From Streptomyces toxytricini (GTDB taxonomy: Bacteria; Actinomycetota; Actinomycetes; Streptomycetales; Streptomycetaceae), in contig NZ_BMTY01000014.1 in assembly GCF_014649915.1 (NCBI RefSeq), forward strand, positions 146,674 to 210,673: DNA of 64,000 bases, read 5' to 3'. A program made the position numbers and the translations under genes. Of the stretch, positions 17,130 to 26,967 are shown piece after piece. Each line of letters starts with the position of its first letter. The stretch's first letter is position 1. The notes under the pieces were generated by a model. The model was not told the DNA's origin. It searched no databases and worked only from the letters and a program-made list of their open reading frames with translations.

Positions 17130-17480
17130 TCCCGCTGGGGGAGCCGCCCCGGCTCGACGCGGAGGCCGCGCCGGACGCGCCGGCCGGGGAGAAGCCGGCG
17201 CTCACCGCCGCCCTGCTGCGGCTGCGCAGCAGCCGGCCCGGGCTGTTCGAGGGATGACGGCCTTGCCCGCCCGCGGCACGGCGGCGGAACACCGCCCGGC
17301 CTCGACCCCCTCCCCGGCCCCGCGGTCGTGGCCACCCGATTCTCCGCCGGGCCGGCCGCGGCGGGCGGCCGGCGCGGGATCGCGCTGCTCCTGCCGCCGG
17401 GCCCGCGGTCCCCGCTCCCCGGCCTCGCGGGCGGCGCGGAACCCCGTACGAGAGGGCGGCGGAGCCGTCCGGCCCGCCGG
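17130..17480 (+). pseudogene. Maltooligosyltrehalose synthase (TreY) C-terminal remnant
   Basis: One frame reads AGEKPALTAALLRLRSSRPG followed by LFEG, typical of the C-terminal part of TreY just after the catalytic barrel. Another frame then reads AVVVATRFSAGPAAAGG and GIALLLPPG, the TreY all-beta C-terminal domain. At least one frameshift separates them. The catalytic (beta/alpha) barrel is absent. The remainder up to 17718 shows no other gene. Confidence 0.45.
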
Positions 17481-17718
17481 CCCGCGCGCCGGTGGTGGCG
17501 GTCCTGCGCGTGGGCCCGTACGTCCGGTTCCCGCTCTGCCGCCCCGGCCCGCTGCCCTCGCTGCGGACGGGGGCGGCACCCGCCGCCTGCGGGCCGCCCC
17601 GATCGAGCTGAACCCGTCTTCACCGGCTCCGCGGACTTCCCGGATCCCTTCCCGCCCCGGCCGGAAACCTGCCTCCGCGAGGACGGCGCTCGCCATCGCC
17701 GCCGGATCCCCCGGGCGC

Positions 17719-18630
17719 TTACTGCCACGGGCCTGCGGAGTCGGTGTCGACGGCCGCCTGGCTGCCGACGGTCAGCTCGGTGAAGGCGGCCGCCGCGCCG
17801 GTCAGCGGGACGCGGGAGAACACCGCCAGGGGGCGGTGCCACGGCGGGTCGAGGGAGAGCAGGAGACAGTCCTCGCCGATGGCGCCCCGGACCATGTGCG
17901 CGGGGGCCATGACGGTGCCCACCCCGGCTGCCGCCATCCGCACGGCCGTGGACGTGTGGTCCGTACGCAGCACCGTGCGCGGGGTGAAACCCACCGCCCC
18001 GCAAGCCCAGTCCAGGACGGGCTGCCCACCCACCAGCGGCTCCATCGCGCAGCGGACCCAGTCGCGGTCGGCGAGCTCGGCGAGGCGGACGGCTCCGCGC
18101 CCGGCGAGGGGGTCGCCCGACGGGACGACGATGACCAGCTCCTCGCGGCCCACCCGCACCAGGGGGCCCGTCCAGTCCTTGGGCTCGGGGCCCACGGCGA
18201 GGTCGGCGGCCCCGCGCTCCAACTGCTCCTCCAGGGCGTCCGTGGAACCGTACTCGCGCAGCACCAGGGAGACCCCGGGGTACAGGGCCCGCCAGCGGGC
18301 GGTGACGCCCGGGAGCATTCCGACCGCGATGGCGTGCACGGTCGCGATGTGCAGTTCGCCGCCGGCCACTCCGGCCGCCGCCCGGGCGGCCCGCTCCGCC
18401 TCGCGGGCGCTGCGGACGGCGAGCTGCGCGTGCGGCAGGAAGGCGCGGCCCATGGCGGTCAGCCGCACCCCCCGCGGCAGGCGCTCCAGCAGCGCGCCGC
18501 CCACGGCCGTCTCCAACGCCTTGACCTGGTGGGAGAGGGCGGGCTGGGTGACGTGCAGGGCGTCGGCGGCCCGGGTGAAGGAGGACTCCTCCACCACGGC
18601 GAGGAAGTACTCCATCTGACGCAGACTCAT
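17719..18630 (-). CDS. LysR-family transcriptional regulator
   Basis: The 303-residue protein has the standard LysR N-terminal helix-turn-helix (residues 2-60: MEYFLAVVEESSFTRAADAL, then VTQPALSHQVKALE) and a periplasmic-binding-like effector domain (about 90-295). The start is the ATG at 18630, after which homology begins directly. It is divergent from the flavin disulfide reductase at 18714 with 83 bases between, the classic arrangement for a LysR regulator and its target. Confidence 0.9.
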   Translation of the reverse strand: MSLRQMEYFLAVVEESSFTRAADALHVTQPALSHQVKALETAVGGALLERLPRGVRLTAMGRAFLPHAQLAVRSAREAERAARAAAGVAGGELHIATVHAIAVGMLPGVTARWRALYPGVSLVLREYGSTDALEEQLERGAADLAVGPEPKDWTGPLVRVGREELVIVVPSGDPLAGRGAVRLAELADRDWVRCAMEPLVGGQPVLDWACGAVGFTPRTVLRTDHTSTAVRMAAAGVGTVMAPAHMVRGAIGEDCLLLSLDPPWHRPLAVFSRVPLTGAAAAFTELTVGSQAAVDTDSAGPWQ

Positions 18631-18713
18631 GATCGGCAAGCATAAGGAACCTGCATGGGGTCCAGAACATCTTTGCCTTGGACGGCGGGGAACGGCCGGT
18701 ACAGGCTCGGTAC

Positions 18714-20141
18714 ATGAGCAACGACAGCAACAGCTTCGGCGACGGCACTGCGGACGTGATCGTGATCGGCGGCGGCACCGGCGGCTACAGCACCGCCCTG
18801 CGCGCCTCGGCCCTCGGACTGACCGTGCTGCTCGCCGAGCGCGACAAGGTGGGTGGGACCTGCCTGCACCGCGGCTGCATCCCCAGCAAGGCCATGCTGC
18901 ACGCGGCCGAACTCGTCGACGGCATAGCCGAGGCGCGCGAGCGCTGGGGCGTACGGGCGAGCGTGGAGTCGGTGGACTGGGCGGCGCTCGGCGCGACCCG
19001 GGACGACATCGTCGGCCGCAACCACAGGGGCGTGGAAGGCCATTTGGAGCACGCCGGGGTGCGGGTGCTGCGCAGCGGCGCCCGGTTGACCGGTCCGCGG
19101 TCCATCCGGACCGAGGACGGGCGGGAGTACACCGCCACCCGGGGGCTCGTGCTGGCCACCGGGTCCCGGCCGCGCACACTGCCCGGGCTGCAGCCCGACG
19201 GGCAGACGGTGGTCACCAGCGACGACGCGCTGTTCGCGCCCGGGCTGCCGGCTTCGGTACTCGTGCTGGGCGGCGGGGCCATCGGCGTGGAGTACGCCTC
19301 CTTCCACCGTTCCATGGGGGCCGAGGTCACCCTGGTCGAGGCGGCGGACCGGCTGGTGCCGTCGGAGGACGCGGACGTGTCCCGGCACCTGGCACGAGGC
19401 CTGAAGAAGCGCGGCATCGACGTCCAGACGGGCGCCCGGCTGGAGGGTGCGGCGGTGGGGGACGGGGTCGTCCGGGCCACCGTGCGGACCGCGCGCGGAG
19501 AGCTGCGCGGGCTGGAGGCGGAGCAGCTGCTCGTGGCGGTCGGCCGGGTCCCGGTCACCGACGGGCTCGACCTTGCAGCGGCCGGACTGGCCACCGACGA
19601 ACGCGGGTTCGTGGCGCCGGCCGACTGGTCCCGGCTGGAGACCGCCGTCCCCGGCATCCACGTCGTCGGCGACCTCCTGCCGCCGCCCTCGCCGGGGCTG
19701 GCGCACGCGTCCTTCGCGGAGGGGCTGCTCGTCGCCGAGACACTGGCCGGGGTGGCGAGCGCGCCGGTGGACTACGCGGCGGTGCCGCGGGTCACCTACT
19801 CGGCGCCGCAGACCGCCGCCGTGGGGCTGACGGAGCTGCAGGCGCGCGAGGCGGCGTACGACGTGGTGGTGAACACGATGCCGCTGACCGCGGTGGCGAA
19901 GGGGATGGTGCACGGGCAGGGCGGCACGGTGAAGGTCATCGCCGAGCGGGGCGGACGGGTGCTGGGGGTGCACATGGTCGGGCCGCACGTGTCCGAGATG
20001 ATCGCGGAGAGCCAGCTGATCGTGGGGTGGGACGCCGAGCCGTCCGACGTGGCCCGCCATATCCATCCCCACCCGACGTTGTCGGAGGCGGTGGGCGAAG
20101 CCTTCCTCTCGCTCGCCGGCCGAGGGCTCCACCAGCAGTAG
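18714..20141 (+). CDS. Dihydrolipoyl dehydrogenase-like flavoprotein
   Basis: The 475-residue product is a group I pyridine nucleotide-disulfide reductase. GGGTGGYSTAL (19-29) binds FAD, GGTCLHRGCIPSK carries the redox-active pair Cys50/Cys55, VLVLGGGAIGVEY binds NAD(P), and the C-terminal HPHPTLSEA (about 444-452) supplies the His-Glu catalytic pair. All key residues are intact. I chose the ATG at 18714 (MSNDSNSFG) as the start. No E1/E2 partners are near, so this is an extra, non-housekeeping copy, likely controlled by the divergent LysR regulator. Confidence 0.9.
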   Translation: MSNDSNSFGDGTADVIVIGGGTGGYSTALRASALGLTVLLAERDKVGGTCLHRGCIPSKAMLHAAELVDGIAEARERWGVRASVESVDWAALGATRDDIVGRNHRGVEGHLEHAGVRVLRSGARLTGPRSIRTEDGREYTATRGLVLATGSRPRTLPGLQPDGQTVVTSDDALFAPGLPASVLVLGGGAIGVEYASFHRSMGAEVTLVEAADRLVPSEDADVSRHLARGLKKRGIDVQTGARLEGAAVGDGVVRATVRTARGELRGLEAEQLLVAVGRVPVTDGLDLAAAGLATDERGFVAPADWSRLETAVPGIHVVGDLLPPPSPGLAHASFAEGLLVAETLAGVASAPVDYAAVPRVTYSAPQTAAVGLTELQAREAAYDVVVNTMPLTAVAKGMVHGQGGTVKVIAERGGRVLGVHMVGPHVSEMIAESQLIVGWDAEPSDVARHIHPHPTLSEAVGEAFLSLAGRGLHQQ

Positions 20142-20741
20142 CCGCCCGCCGGGGGGTGCCGCTCCACCGGCCGAGGTGCCTGCGTCAGCCGTCGGCCACC
20201 TGGTCCGCGCCGGCCTGTGGTCCGCCTCGGCGGTGGCCCGCGGTTCCCCGACATCCCCCTCGGACCAGGTGGCCGCCCTCGCTCGCTGCGGGACCTGCCC
20301 GCCCTCGACCGGCACGTTCCCCTCGGCCGGGGCCGGCCCGCCCGCCGCCCCGGCGTGGGCCGTACCGACTTCGACCAGGTCGTCAGGCTCGGGTGACTGT
20401 CCCCGGTCGGCCGGGGGTTCCAGCCACTCGGCGGGGATGTACCCGACGATCGCCGGATGGCCGACGGAGGGCATGGCCCTCCAGGCTGGTGGCATGACAC
20501 AGCGTGCGCAGGAGCGACACCGGGCTGCGCAAGGGCGCGCTCGGGGAGTTCCGCGGTACGGCACGGGCGGCGAGCGGCATCTGTCTGGCTGTCGTCAGCT
20601 TTGACCTCCGCGCTGCCGTTGTGCCCGCGCTCGCCGCGACGGCCGTCGAACCGGCCCCCTGAACCGAGCGCCACGGCCGTTCGGGCCGATGCCCGCCGCT
20701 GCTGACGCGCTGCGCCGGAGAGCACGTAGGAAAGGAATTTT
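20142..20741. other. Intergenic, no recognised gene
   Basis: A 600-base gap ahead of the ABC exporter. A minus-strand frame includes VGYIPAEWLEPPAD and looks somewhat protein-like around 20300-20470, but I recognise no family. The exporter has a clear GGAAGG-type site (AGGAAAGG region near 20727) before its GTG start. Confidence 0.4.
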
Positions 20742-22544
20742 GTGAACACCGCATCCGCCCCGGAGGCGACGGGTGCCGACGCCCCGCGCACCCGCGAGAC
20801 GCTCAAGGCGCTGTACGGGTACGTCCGACCGCACCGGTGGACCGTCGTACTCGGTCTGCTGCTGGCGCTGGTGGGAACGGCCGGAGGACTGCTGCAGCCG
20901 CTGGCCACGAAGGCGCTGGTCGACCGGCTCTCGTCCGGCGGCACGCTCGCCGACATCCTGCTGGCCCTGACCCTGCTGGTGCTGTTCGGCACGGTGGCCG
21001 AGGCCTTCGGCGCCTATGTCCTGGAGCGGACGGCGGAGTCGGTGGTCCTGGCCGCTCGGCGCAGTCTGATCGGCCGGCTGCTGCGGTTGCGGCTTTCGGC
21101 GGTTGACCGGGTGCAGCCGGGCGATCTCATGTCACGGGTGACGTCCGACACCACACTGCTGCGGGCCGTCAGCACCCAGGCCGTGGTCAACGCCGCGACC
21201 GGCGTGCTGGCCCTCGTCGCGGCGCTCGTCGTGATGGCCGTTCTGGACGCCGTCCTGCTCGGCGTCACCCTCCTCGTGGTCGCGGTCGTCGGGACGGGCG
21301 CCGCCCTGGTGATGCCGAGGATCGGGCACGCCGCCGAACGCTCCCAGGCCGCGGTCGGGGAGATGTCCACCGACCTGGAGCGGGCCCTCGGCGCGTTCCG
21401 CACGGTGAAGGCGTCCGGCGCCGAGGAGCGCGAGACCGCCCGCGTCGAGGCGTCGGCCCGGCGGGCGTGGCGCCACGGCGTGCGCGGTGCCAAGTGGGAG
21501 GCGCTGCTGGGTACGGCGGACAACCTCGCCGTCCAACTGGCGTTCCTCGCGGTGCTCGCCGTCGGCGGAGCGCGAGTGGCGTCCGGGGACATCCCCGTCT
21601 CCACGCTCATCGCCTTCCTGCTGTACCTGTTCTACCTGATGGAGCCGGTGTACAAGCTGGTCGAGGCCGCCTCCGCGTACCAGGAGGGCTCGGCCGCGAT
21701 CTCCCGGATCAAGGAGGTGGACCGCCTGGCGGCGGAGCCGCCGGCCACGAACCCGCCGGAGCGAACCGCGGCGACGGCAGCCGTGCCGCGTCCTGCGTCG
21801 CTCTGCTTCGAAAACGTGTCCTTCCGGTACGGGCCCGGGCTGCCGTACATCCACCGGCAGGTGGACTTCGAGGTGCCGGGTGCCGGGATGACCGCCTTCG
21901 TCGGGCCTTCGGGCGCGGGCAAGTCGACGGTCTTCTCGCTCATCGAGCGGTTCTACGAGACGACCGGCGGCCGCATCCTGGTCGACGGCGAGGACATACG
22001 CCGGTGGCCGCTGTCCGAGCTGCGGTCCGCCATCGGGTACGTCGAGCAGGACGCGCCGGTGCTGGCCGGCACCCTGCGGGAGAACCTGGTCTTCAGCGCG
22101 CCCGGCGCGACGGACGACGACATCCGCGCCGTCCTCGCCCGGACCCGGCTCGACGCCCTCGTCGAGCGTCTCCCGCACGGCCTGGACACCCTGGTCGGGC
22201 ACCGCGGCTCGAAGCTGTCCGGCGGCGAGCGGCAGCGCGTCGCGATCGCCCGCGCACTGCTGCGCAGGCCCCGCCTGCTGCTGCTCGACGAGGCGACCTC
22301 GCAGCTCGACGCGGTCAACGAGTCGGCGCTGCGGGATGTCATCGTCGAGACGGCACGCGAGACCACCGTCCTGGTGGTGGCGCACCGCCTGTCGACGGTG
22401 ACGGACGCGGACCGCATCGTCGTCATGGACGCCGGCCGGGTCCGAGCGACCGGCACCCACGAGGAGCTCGTGGCGGAGGACGAGCTGTACGCGGAGCTCG
22501 CCGCGACCCAGCTCCTGCTCCCGGCCGGGCGTCCCGGCAGGTGA
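20742..22544 (+). CDS. ABC exporter, fused permease and ATPase
   Basis: The 600-residue protein is a type I (ABCB-like) half-transporter. Residues about 30-310 hold the six-helix transmembrane domain and residues about 350-590 the ATPase. The nucleotide domain has Walker A GPSGAGKST (388-396), the signature LSGGERQ, Walker B RLLLLDEA with catalytic Glu, and the H-loop VVAHR, so it should be active. The start is a GTG at 20742. As a half-transporter it would work as a homodimer, probably exporting a lipophilic drug or peptide. A hairpin terminator follows the stop. Confidence 0.9.
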   Translation: MNTASAPEATGADAPRTRETLKALYGYVRPHRWTVVLGLLLALVGTAGGLLQPLATKALVDRLSSGGTLADILLALTLLVLFGTVAEAFGAYVLERTAESVVLAARRSLIGRLLRLRLSAVDRVQPGDLMSRVTSDTTLLRAVSTQAVVNAATGVLALVAALVVMAVLDAVLLGVTLLVVAVVGTGAALVMPRIGHAAERSQAAVGEMSTDLERALGAFRTVKASGAEERETARVEASARRAWRHGVRGAKWEALLGTADNLAVQLAFLAVLAVGGARVASGDIPVSTLIAFLLYLFYLMEPVYKLVEAASAYQEGSAAISRIKEVDRLAAEPPATNPPERTAATAAVPRPASLCFENVSFRYGPGLPYIHRQVDFEVPGAGMTAFVGPSGAGKSTVFSLIERFYETTGGRILVDGEDIRRWPLSELRSAIGYVEQDAPVLAGTLRENLVFSAPGATDDDIRAVLARTRLDALVERLPHGLDTLVGHRGSKLSGGERQRVAIARALLRRPRLLLLDEATSQLDAVNESALRDVIVETARETTVLVVAHRLSTVTDADRIVVMDAGRVRATGTHEELVAEDELYAELAATQLLLPAGRPGR

Positions 22545-22559
22545 GCGCAGTGCGGGGGT

Positions 22560-22583
22560 TGTCCCCGCCGCACGGCGGGGACA
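22560..22583 (+). terminator. Rho-independent-like hairpin after ABC exporter
   Basis: TGTCCCCGCC and its exact complement GGCGGGGACA flank a GCAC loop, 15 bases after the stop at 22544. There is no T run. Confidence 0.75.
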
Positions 22584-22767
22584 GCCCTGCCGGGTGGCGG
22601 AGCGGCACCGGGCATCCGTCGATGACGGCGGACCACACGAGGCGTGGGGCCGGGGTCCCAGCCGCTCGGAGTGACCGCCGGGCCCGCCCGGTCCCGGCGG
22701 TCCCTCCGAGCGGGCAGCCACGGCAGCTGAGCCGGGCGGGCGATGGAGGACCCGGCCCGGCCAGGCG

Positions 22768-24021
22768 TCAGCGGACGTACACGGCCGGCTTGGTGGCGGC
22801 GTTGAGCAACGCCTCCAGCGGTCCCCGGCGGAACAGACGGGACCAGACCGCGGCGAACACGATCGCCCCGAGGATGGACATCAGCACCGGCGACCAGGAC
22901 ACCTGGGTGCTCTCACCGGCCGGTACGCCGAGCACGGACTGCACGAGGAAGTGGCCGACGTAGGCCGTCAGGGACATGGTGCCCACAGCGATGACCGGCT
23001 TCGCCAGGCTGGGCAGGCGCGGTACGCGGTCCATCAGCGCCGTCGCGCCCACGACCACGAGGATCGCGACGCCCACGCTGCCGACGATGTCGAACGTGGT
23101 GCCGCTGTGCGGTCCCGCGGACAGCAGATCCGAGGCCGGCCGATGTGTCGTGAAGGATCCGCTGCCGAAGGAGGACGTCTTCTCGAACACGGCGGACGAC
23201 TTCGCCTCCTCCGCCATGCTCCGCAGCGCGTCCTCGCCCGCCAGCTGCAGGGACAGCCCGTAGGCGCCCGCCGTCAGGGCGGCACCGAACGCGGCCAGGC
23301 GCCGGCGGACGGATGCGGCCGACAGGTCGAGGCGGGCCAGCGCCATACCGGCGACGACGAACGACATCCACGTGATCGCCGGGTAGAAGCCGGTGAGCAG
23401 CAGATCCAGCACGCCCACCTCGCTGACCTTCTTGAGCGGGTCGTAGGCGTCGACGGTCTGCCGGACGGACTCGCTGAGCCGGGAGTTCAGGACGAACGCC
23501 AGCTGCGGTGTGGCGAGCGCAAGGCCCGCGGCGGTGATCGCCAGTGCCTTCGCGGACAGCCGCAGGAGGGGCAGGGCGAGGAGGAAGTAGACGCCGTAGA
23601 AACCGAGGATGATCACACCCCCGTACTCCATCGCCAGCACCGTGCCCAAAGCCAGCAGGACCACGGCACGGATCGCGATCCGCGCCGTCGCCTGCCTGCC
23701 GGCCGGCCCGGTCTTCGGCTCACGGCGGCCGGCGATCAGCATCAGCGAAAACCCGGCGAGCGTGGCGAACAGGACGGACGAGTGACCGTCGGCCAGATAC
23801 CGGACCCAGCTGCCGACACCGTGCGTGGACGACAGCACCGGGCCGATGTGGACGATGTACATGCCGAACACCGCCAGCGCACGGGCCAGGTCCACGCCGA
23901 CCAAACGTCCCATCGGGGGGCCGCCCGAGGGTGTCCCGGCGGAGTCGGGCGAGGCTGCGGGCACGGGAGGCGCGTTCTCCCGCGTAGCTGACGTCGCCTG
24001 CGGCGGCTGCATCTGTGTCAT
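22768..24021 (-). CDS. DUF418-like / acyltransferase-type multipass membrane protein
   Basis: The 417-residue protein has about ten hydrophobic segments. The first (RLVGVDLARALAVFGMYIVH, residues about 40-58) is the conserved opening helix of the DUF418/heparan-alpha-glucosaminide acetyltransferase-like group in which GxDxxRxxAxxGM is typical. The first 35 residues are a Pro/Ala-rich cytoplasmic leader. The ATG at 24021 follows a GGGAG site. It is divergent from the two-component genes at 24379. The acyl acceptor, if it is an enzyme, is unknown. Confidence 0.75.
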   Translation of the reverse strand: MTQMQPPQATSATRENAPPVPAASPDSAGTPSGGPPMGRLVGVDLARALAVFGMYIVHIGPVLSSTHGVGSWVRYLADGHSSVLFATLAGFSLMLIAGRREPKTGPAGRQATARIAIRAVVLLALGTVLAMEYGGVIILGFYGVYFLLALPLLRLSAKALAITAAGLALATPQLAFVLNSRLSESVRQTVDAYDPLKKVSEVGVLDLLLTGFYPAITWMSFVVAGMALARLDLSAASVRRRLAAFGAALTAGAYGLSLQLAGEDALRSMAEEAKSSAVFEKTSSFGSGSFTTHRPASDLLSAGPHSGTTFDIVGSVGVAILVVVGATALMDRVPRLPSLAKPVIAVGTMSLTAYVGHFLVQSVLGVPAGESTQVSWSPVLMSILGAIVFAAVWSRLFRRGPLEALLNAATKPAVYVR

Positions 24022-24378
24022 ACGAGGAATCTCCCGGTGCTGCACGGCAGCGGACCATCCCGCAGGCTTCGGTGAGACCCCCGCCGACAGGCGAGGACCG
24101 CCCCGCCGACCGGCGGGCCGGGGCGGACGGTGACGTGAAGGCGCCCCCCGCATCTCGCCCTTCAGGCCACTCCGACGGCAGCAGCCGCACCCCCCGAACG
24201 GCTGGAGCCCACCCACCGGGTGGCCACCGTTCACGGGCGATCACGTCACCGCGTACCCTGCCCGGCGTACGGTCGAGCCAGGCGGACACCGGTCGAGAGC
24301 GCGGAGCACCGGGCGGACGAGTCGCCGGGCAGCAGCCGGATACAGCAACGGAGCAGACGAGTGCGAGGCGGGACACCG

Positions 24379-25059
24379 GTGATCCGGGTAGTGGTGGTGG
24401 ACGACGAGGCCCTGGTGCGGTCCGGCTTCCAGATGATCCTGAACGCGTCCGACGGCATCGAGGTCGTGGCGACCGCGCAAGGGGCCCAGGCGGCCGACGT
24501 CGTCCGGCGCGAGCTGCCGGACGTCGTCCTCCTCGACATCCGCATGCCGGACGTGGACGGCCTGACCGTGCTGCGGCAGATCCGGACACTGCCCGAACCG
24601 CCGCACGTGGCCATGCTGACCACTTTCGACACGGACGAGTACATCCTCACCGCACTGCGCTCGGGAGCATCCGGCTTCCTCCTCAAGGACACCGAGCCCG
24701 AACAACTCGCCCAACTCGTCCGCACCCTCGCCGCCGGGGGAGTGGTGATGTCGCCGAAGGCCTCGCGCGCGCTGCTCCGCAGCCACCCCGGGGCCGGAGC
24801 ACCGCAGGACGCCGACATCGCGCGCGTCGGGCTGCTCAGCGACCGGGAACGCGACGTCCTCGTCCTGATCGCGGAAGGACTCTCCAACGCCGACATCGGC
24901 ACCCGCATCCACCTGAGCACGGGCACCGTCAAGGACCACGTCAGCTCGATCCTGACCAAACTGCGGGTCAGCAGCCGCGTCCAGGCCGCACTCCTCGCCG
25001 AGCGGGCCGGCCTGCTCACCCACAACGACGACGACACGACCCGGGACTACGGCCGGTGA
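24379..25059 (+). CDS. NarL/FixJ-family response regulator
   Basis: The 226-residue regulator has a receiver domain with acidic pair Asp8/Asp9, phosphoacceptor Asp53 (VVLLDIRMP) and conserved Lys (LLKD). A LuxR-type helix-turn-helix lies at the C-terminus (LSDRERDVLVLIAEGLSNAD and TVKDHVSSILTKL). I used the GTG at 24379, giving the usual VIRVVVVDDE opening; a GTG at 24361 with a GGAG site 7 bases upstream is an alternative. Its TGA overlaps the kinase GTG (GTGA), so the pair is translationally coupled. Confidence 0.9.
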   Translation: MIRVVVVDDEALVRSGFQMILNASDGIEVVATAQGAQAADVVRRELPDVVLLDIRMPDVDGLTVLRQIRTLPEPPHVAMLTTFDTDEYILTALRSGASGFLLKDTEPEQLAQLVRTLAAGGVVMSPKASRALLRSHPGAGAPQDADIARVGLLSDRERDVLVLIAEGLSNADIGTRIHLSTGTVKDHVSSILTKLRVSSRVQAALLAERAGLLTHNDDDTTRDYGR

Positions 25060-26177
25060 GCACGGGCCGGGCACCGTGGCGGCGACTGCCGCCCCGGGCC
25101 GTCGACACGGGCCTCGTCGCACTGGCCGCGCTCGACGCATGGATCAACCTCCTGGGCGAGGGCACCCCTGTCATGTGGGCCTGCGCCGCCGTCGGCTCCG
25201 CAGGACTGTTCCTGCGCAGACGCTTCCCGCTGGCCGTCTTCCTGCTGACCCTGCCCATGACCCTGTTCATGGACGTCGCGGTCGCCCCGATCGCCGCCCT
25301 GTACACCCTGTCCGCCTCGACCCGCAACCGTCTGCTCCTGGCGGGTTGCGCCCTGCTCAACGCGGCCGCGGGAACCCTCGTCTGGCCGTTGGCCGACGCG
25401 TTCGCCGAAGACCGGGCCTGGACGCTCGTCCAGTTCGTCTACACGCTGGCCACCGCCGTCGCCCCCGTCCTGTTCGGCCAGCTCGTGCAGGCCAGGCGGG
25501 ACGTGGCCCGCCAGCTCGTCGAGGTCGAGGAGGCCCGGGAACACGAACGCGCCCTGCACGCCCAGACCGTCCTCGCCCGCGAGCGCGCCCAGCTGGCCCG
25601 CGAAATGCACGACGTCGTCTCCCACCAGGTCAGCCTCATCGCCGTACAGGCCGGAGCCCTGCAGGTCGCGGCGAAGGACCCCGACGCCCGCGAGGCAGCC
25701 CGCACCATCCGCACCCTGAGCGCGAACACCCTCGACGAACTCCGCCACATGGTCACGCTGCTCCGCGCCTCGGGCGGCAAGACGACCGAACTCAGCCCCC
25801 AGCCCACCCTCGCCGACCTCCAGCAGCTCATCGCCAACAGCGGCATCGAGACCACCCTGACCGGAGGGCTCCCTCCCGGCATCAGCACAACCGCCCAGCG
25901 CACCGTCTACCGCACCGTCCAGGAGGCCCTCACCAACGTGCGCAAGCACGCTCCCGGAGCCCGCGCCGACATCCGCCTGTGGCACGACGCCGACCACTTC
26001 GGCGTCACCGTCACCAACACCGCCCCCACCCGCCCGTCCGTCGCCCTGCCCAGCGCCCGGCACGGCCTCATCGGCCTGAAAGAACGCGCCGAACTGCTCG
26101 ACGGCACCCTCACCGCCGAACCCACCCCACAAGGCGGATACGAGATCGAACTACGAGCCCCCACCCGCCCCGCCTGA
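25056..26177 (+). CDS. Two-component sensor histidine kinase (HisKA_3 type)
   Basis: The 373-residue kinase has four or five transmembrane helices in residues about 15-145, then a HisKA_3 dimerisation domain with phosphoacceptor His185 in REMHDVVSHQVSLI, and an HATPase_c domain with EALTNVRKHAP (N box) and GLIGLKERAELL (G box). Starting at GTG 25056 it overlaps the response-regulator stop by four bases. There is no extracellular loop of note, so it probably senses a membrane-related cue. The neighbouring divergent membrane protein is a possible target. Confidence 0.9.
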   Translation: MSTGRAPWRRLPPRAVDTGLVALAALDAWINLLGEGTPVMWACAAVGSAGLFLRRRFPLAVFLLTLPMTLFMDVAVAPIAALYTLSASTRNRLLLAGCALLNAAAGTLVWPLADAFAEDRAWTLVQFVYTLATAVAPVLFGQLVQARRDVARQLVEVEEAREHERALHAQTVLARERAQLAREMHDVVSHQVSLIAVQAGALQVAAKDPDAREAARTIRTLSANTLDELRHMVTLLRASGGKTTELSPQPTLADLQQLIANSGIETTLTGGLPPGISTTAQRTVYRTVQEALTNVRKHAPGARADIRLWHDADHFGVTVTNTAPTRPSVALPSARHGLIGLKERAELLDGTLTAEPTPQGGYEIELRAPTRPA

Positions 26178-26267
26178 CCCCAAGCCCCCCGAGCCCCCAG
26201 AGGCCCCCGAGGTCTGGCCCGCGCTCCCGACCTGAGGCCGCCGTCCGGCCGTCGGGACCGCCACGGA

Positions 26268-26882
26268 CTACTGCTGGCCGGGGCCGATGACGGACTGGCC
26301 GATCTGTTCGGCCAGCCACGAGGCGTGCCGTTCGTCGTGGGAGGACCCGCGGCGGCGCACCGTCACGAGAACGGTGTGGTCGTCGGTGCGTTCGCCGACA
26401 CCGATGTGGCGGTTGTTGAACAGGAGGAAGACCCGGGCATTGTTGGGTTCGCCGTGGAGATCGAGCTCCGGTAGGTCGGGCCAGAGCAGCCCGGACCACC
26501 AGATCCGGCCGATGTTTGAGCCGACCAAGGCGGTGAACTCGTCCTCGATGGAGCCCACGGGCCGGTACTCCATCGATGCCCAGAGCGGCAGGTGCGGAGA
26601 GAGGAACTCCGGATCGCTCCGGAGGTCGGACGCGTGGACACCACCGTGCAGACCCGTCGGGTCGGAGGGGTCACGGGTCCAGTCCCCGATGTCCTCCTTC
26701 CGGAACCAGGCATCCGGCAGAGCCTCCCGTATCCGCAGCACCTCGGAGACGGTGCGCAGCTCGACGTCGACCGACACCTCGGCGTGCTGCCGGTCACCGA
26801 CCGCCACAAGCCGACGTGCCACGGACAGTGCCAGGGCAGGGTTGGGGGTGCGGAAGACCGGGTACGTGATCGGGCTGGACAT
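26268..26882 (-). CDS. Hypothetical protein, paralogue of the 26968 gene
   Basis: The 204-residue protein opens MSSPITYPVFRTPNPALALS and contains VELRTVSEVLRIREALPDAW, which align with MGNSVAYPVLRTTDAAEA and AELRTVADVRKIAEVLPEAG of the divergent neighbour. No known domain, signal peptide or membrane segment is seen. It is Trp-rich in the middle (RIWWSGLLWPDLPELDLHGE). The start ATG at 26882 lies 85 bases from the partner start. The paired layout suggests a tandem inverted duplication; function unknown. Confidence 0.7.
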   Translation of the reverse strand: MSSPITYPVFRTPNPALALSVARRLVAVGDRQHAEVSVDVELRTVSEVLRIREALPDAWFRKEDIGDWTRDPSDPTGLHGGVHASDLRSDPEFLSPHLPLWASMEYRPVGSIEDEFTALVGSNIGRIWWSGLLWPDLPELDLHGEPNNARVFLLFNNRHIGVGERTDDHTVLVTVRRRGSSHDERHASWLAEQIGQSVIGPGQQ

Positions 26883-26967
26883 GCGAGCACCCTGCCACAA
26901 CCGACAGAGGCTTGACCAGGCAAAATGCAGTGGCGGCGGCCCGTGGCGGCGTGTGAGGGTTCGGCGC

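Noticed and set aside
20142..20475. Minus-strand frame with VGYIPAEWLEPPAD
   Set aside because: Somewhat protein-like, but no clear start, stop context or family; left as unassigned intergenic DNA.
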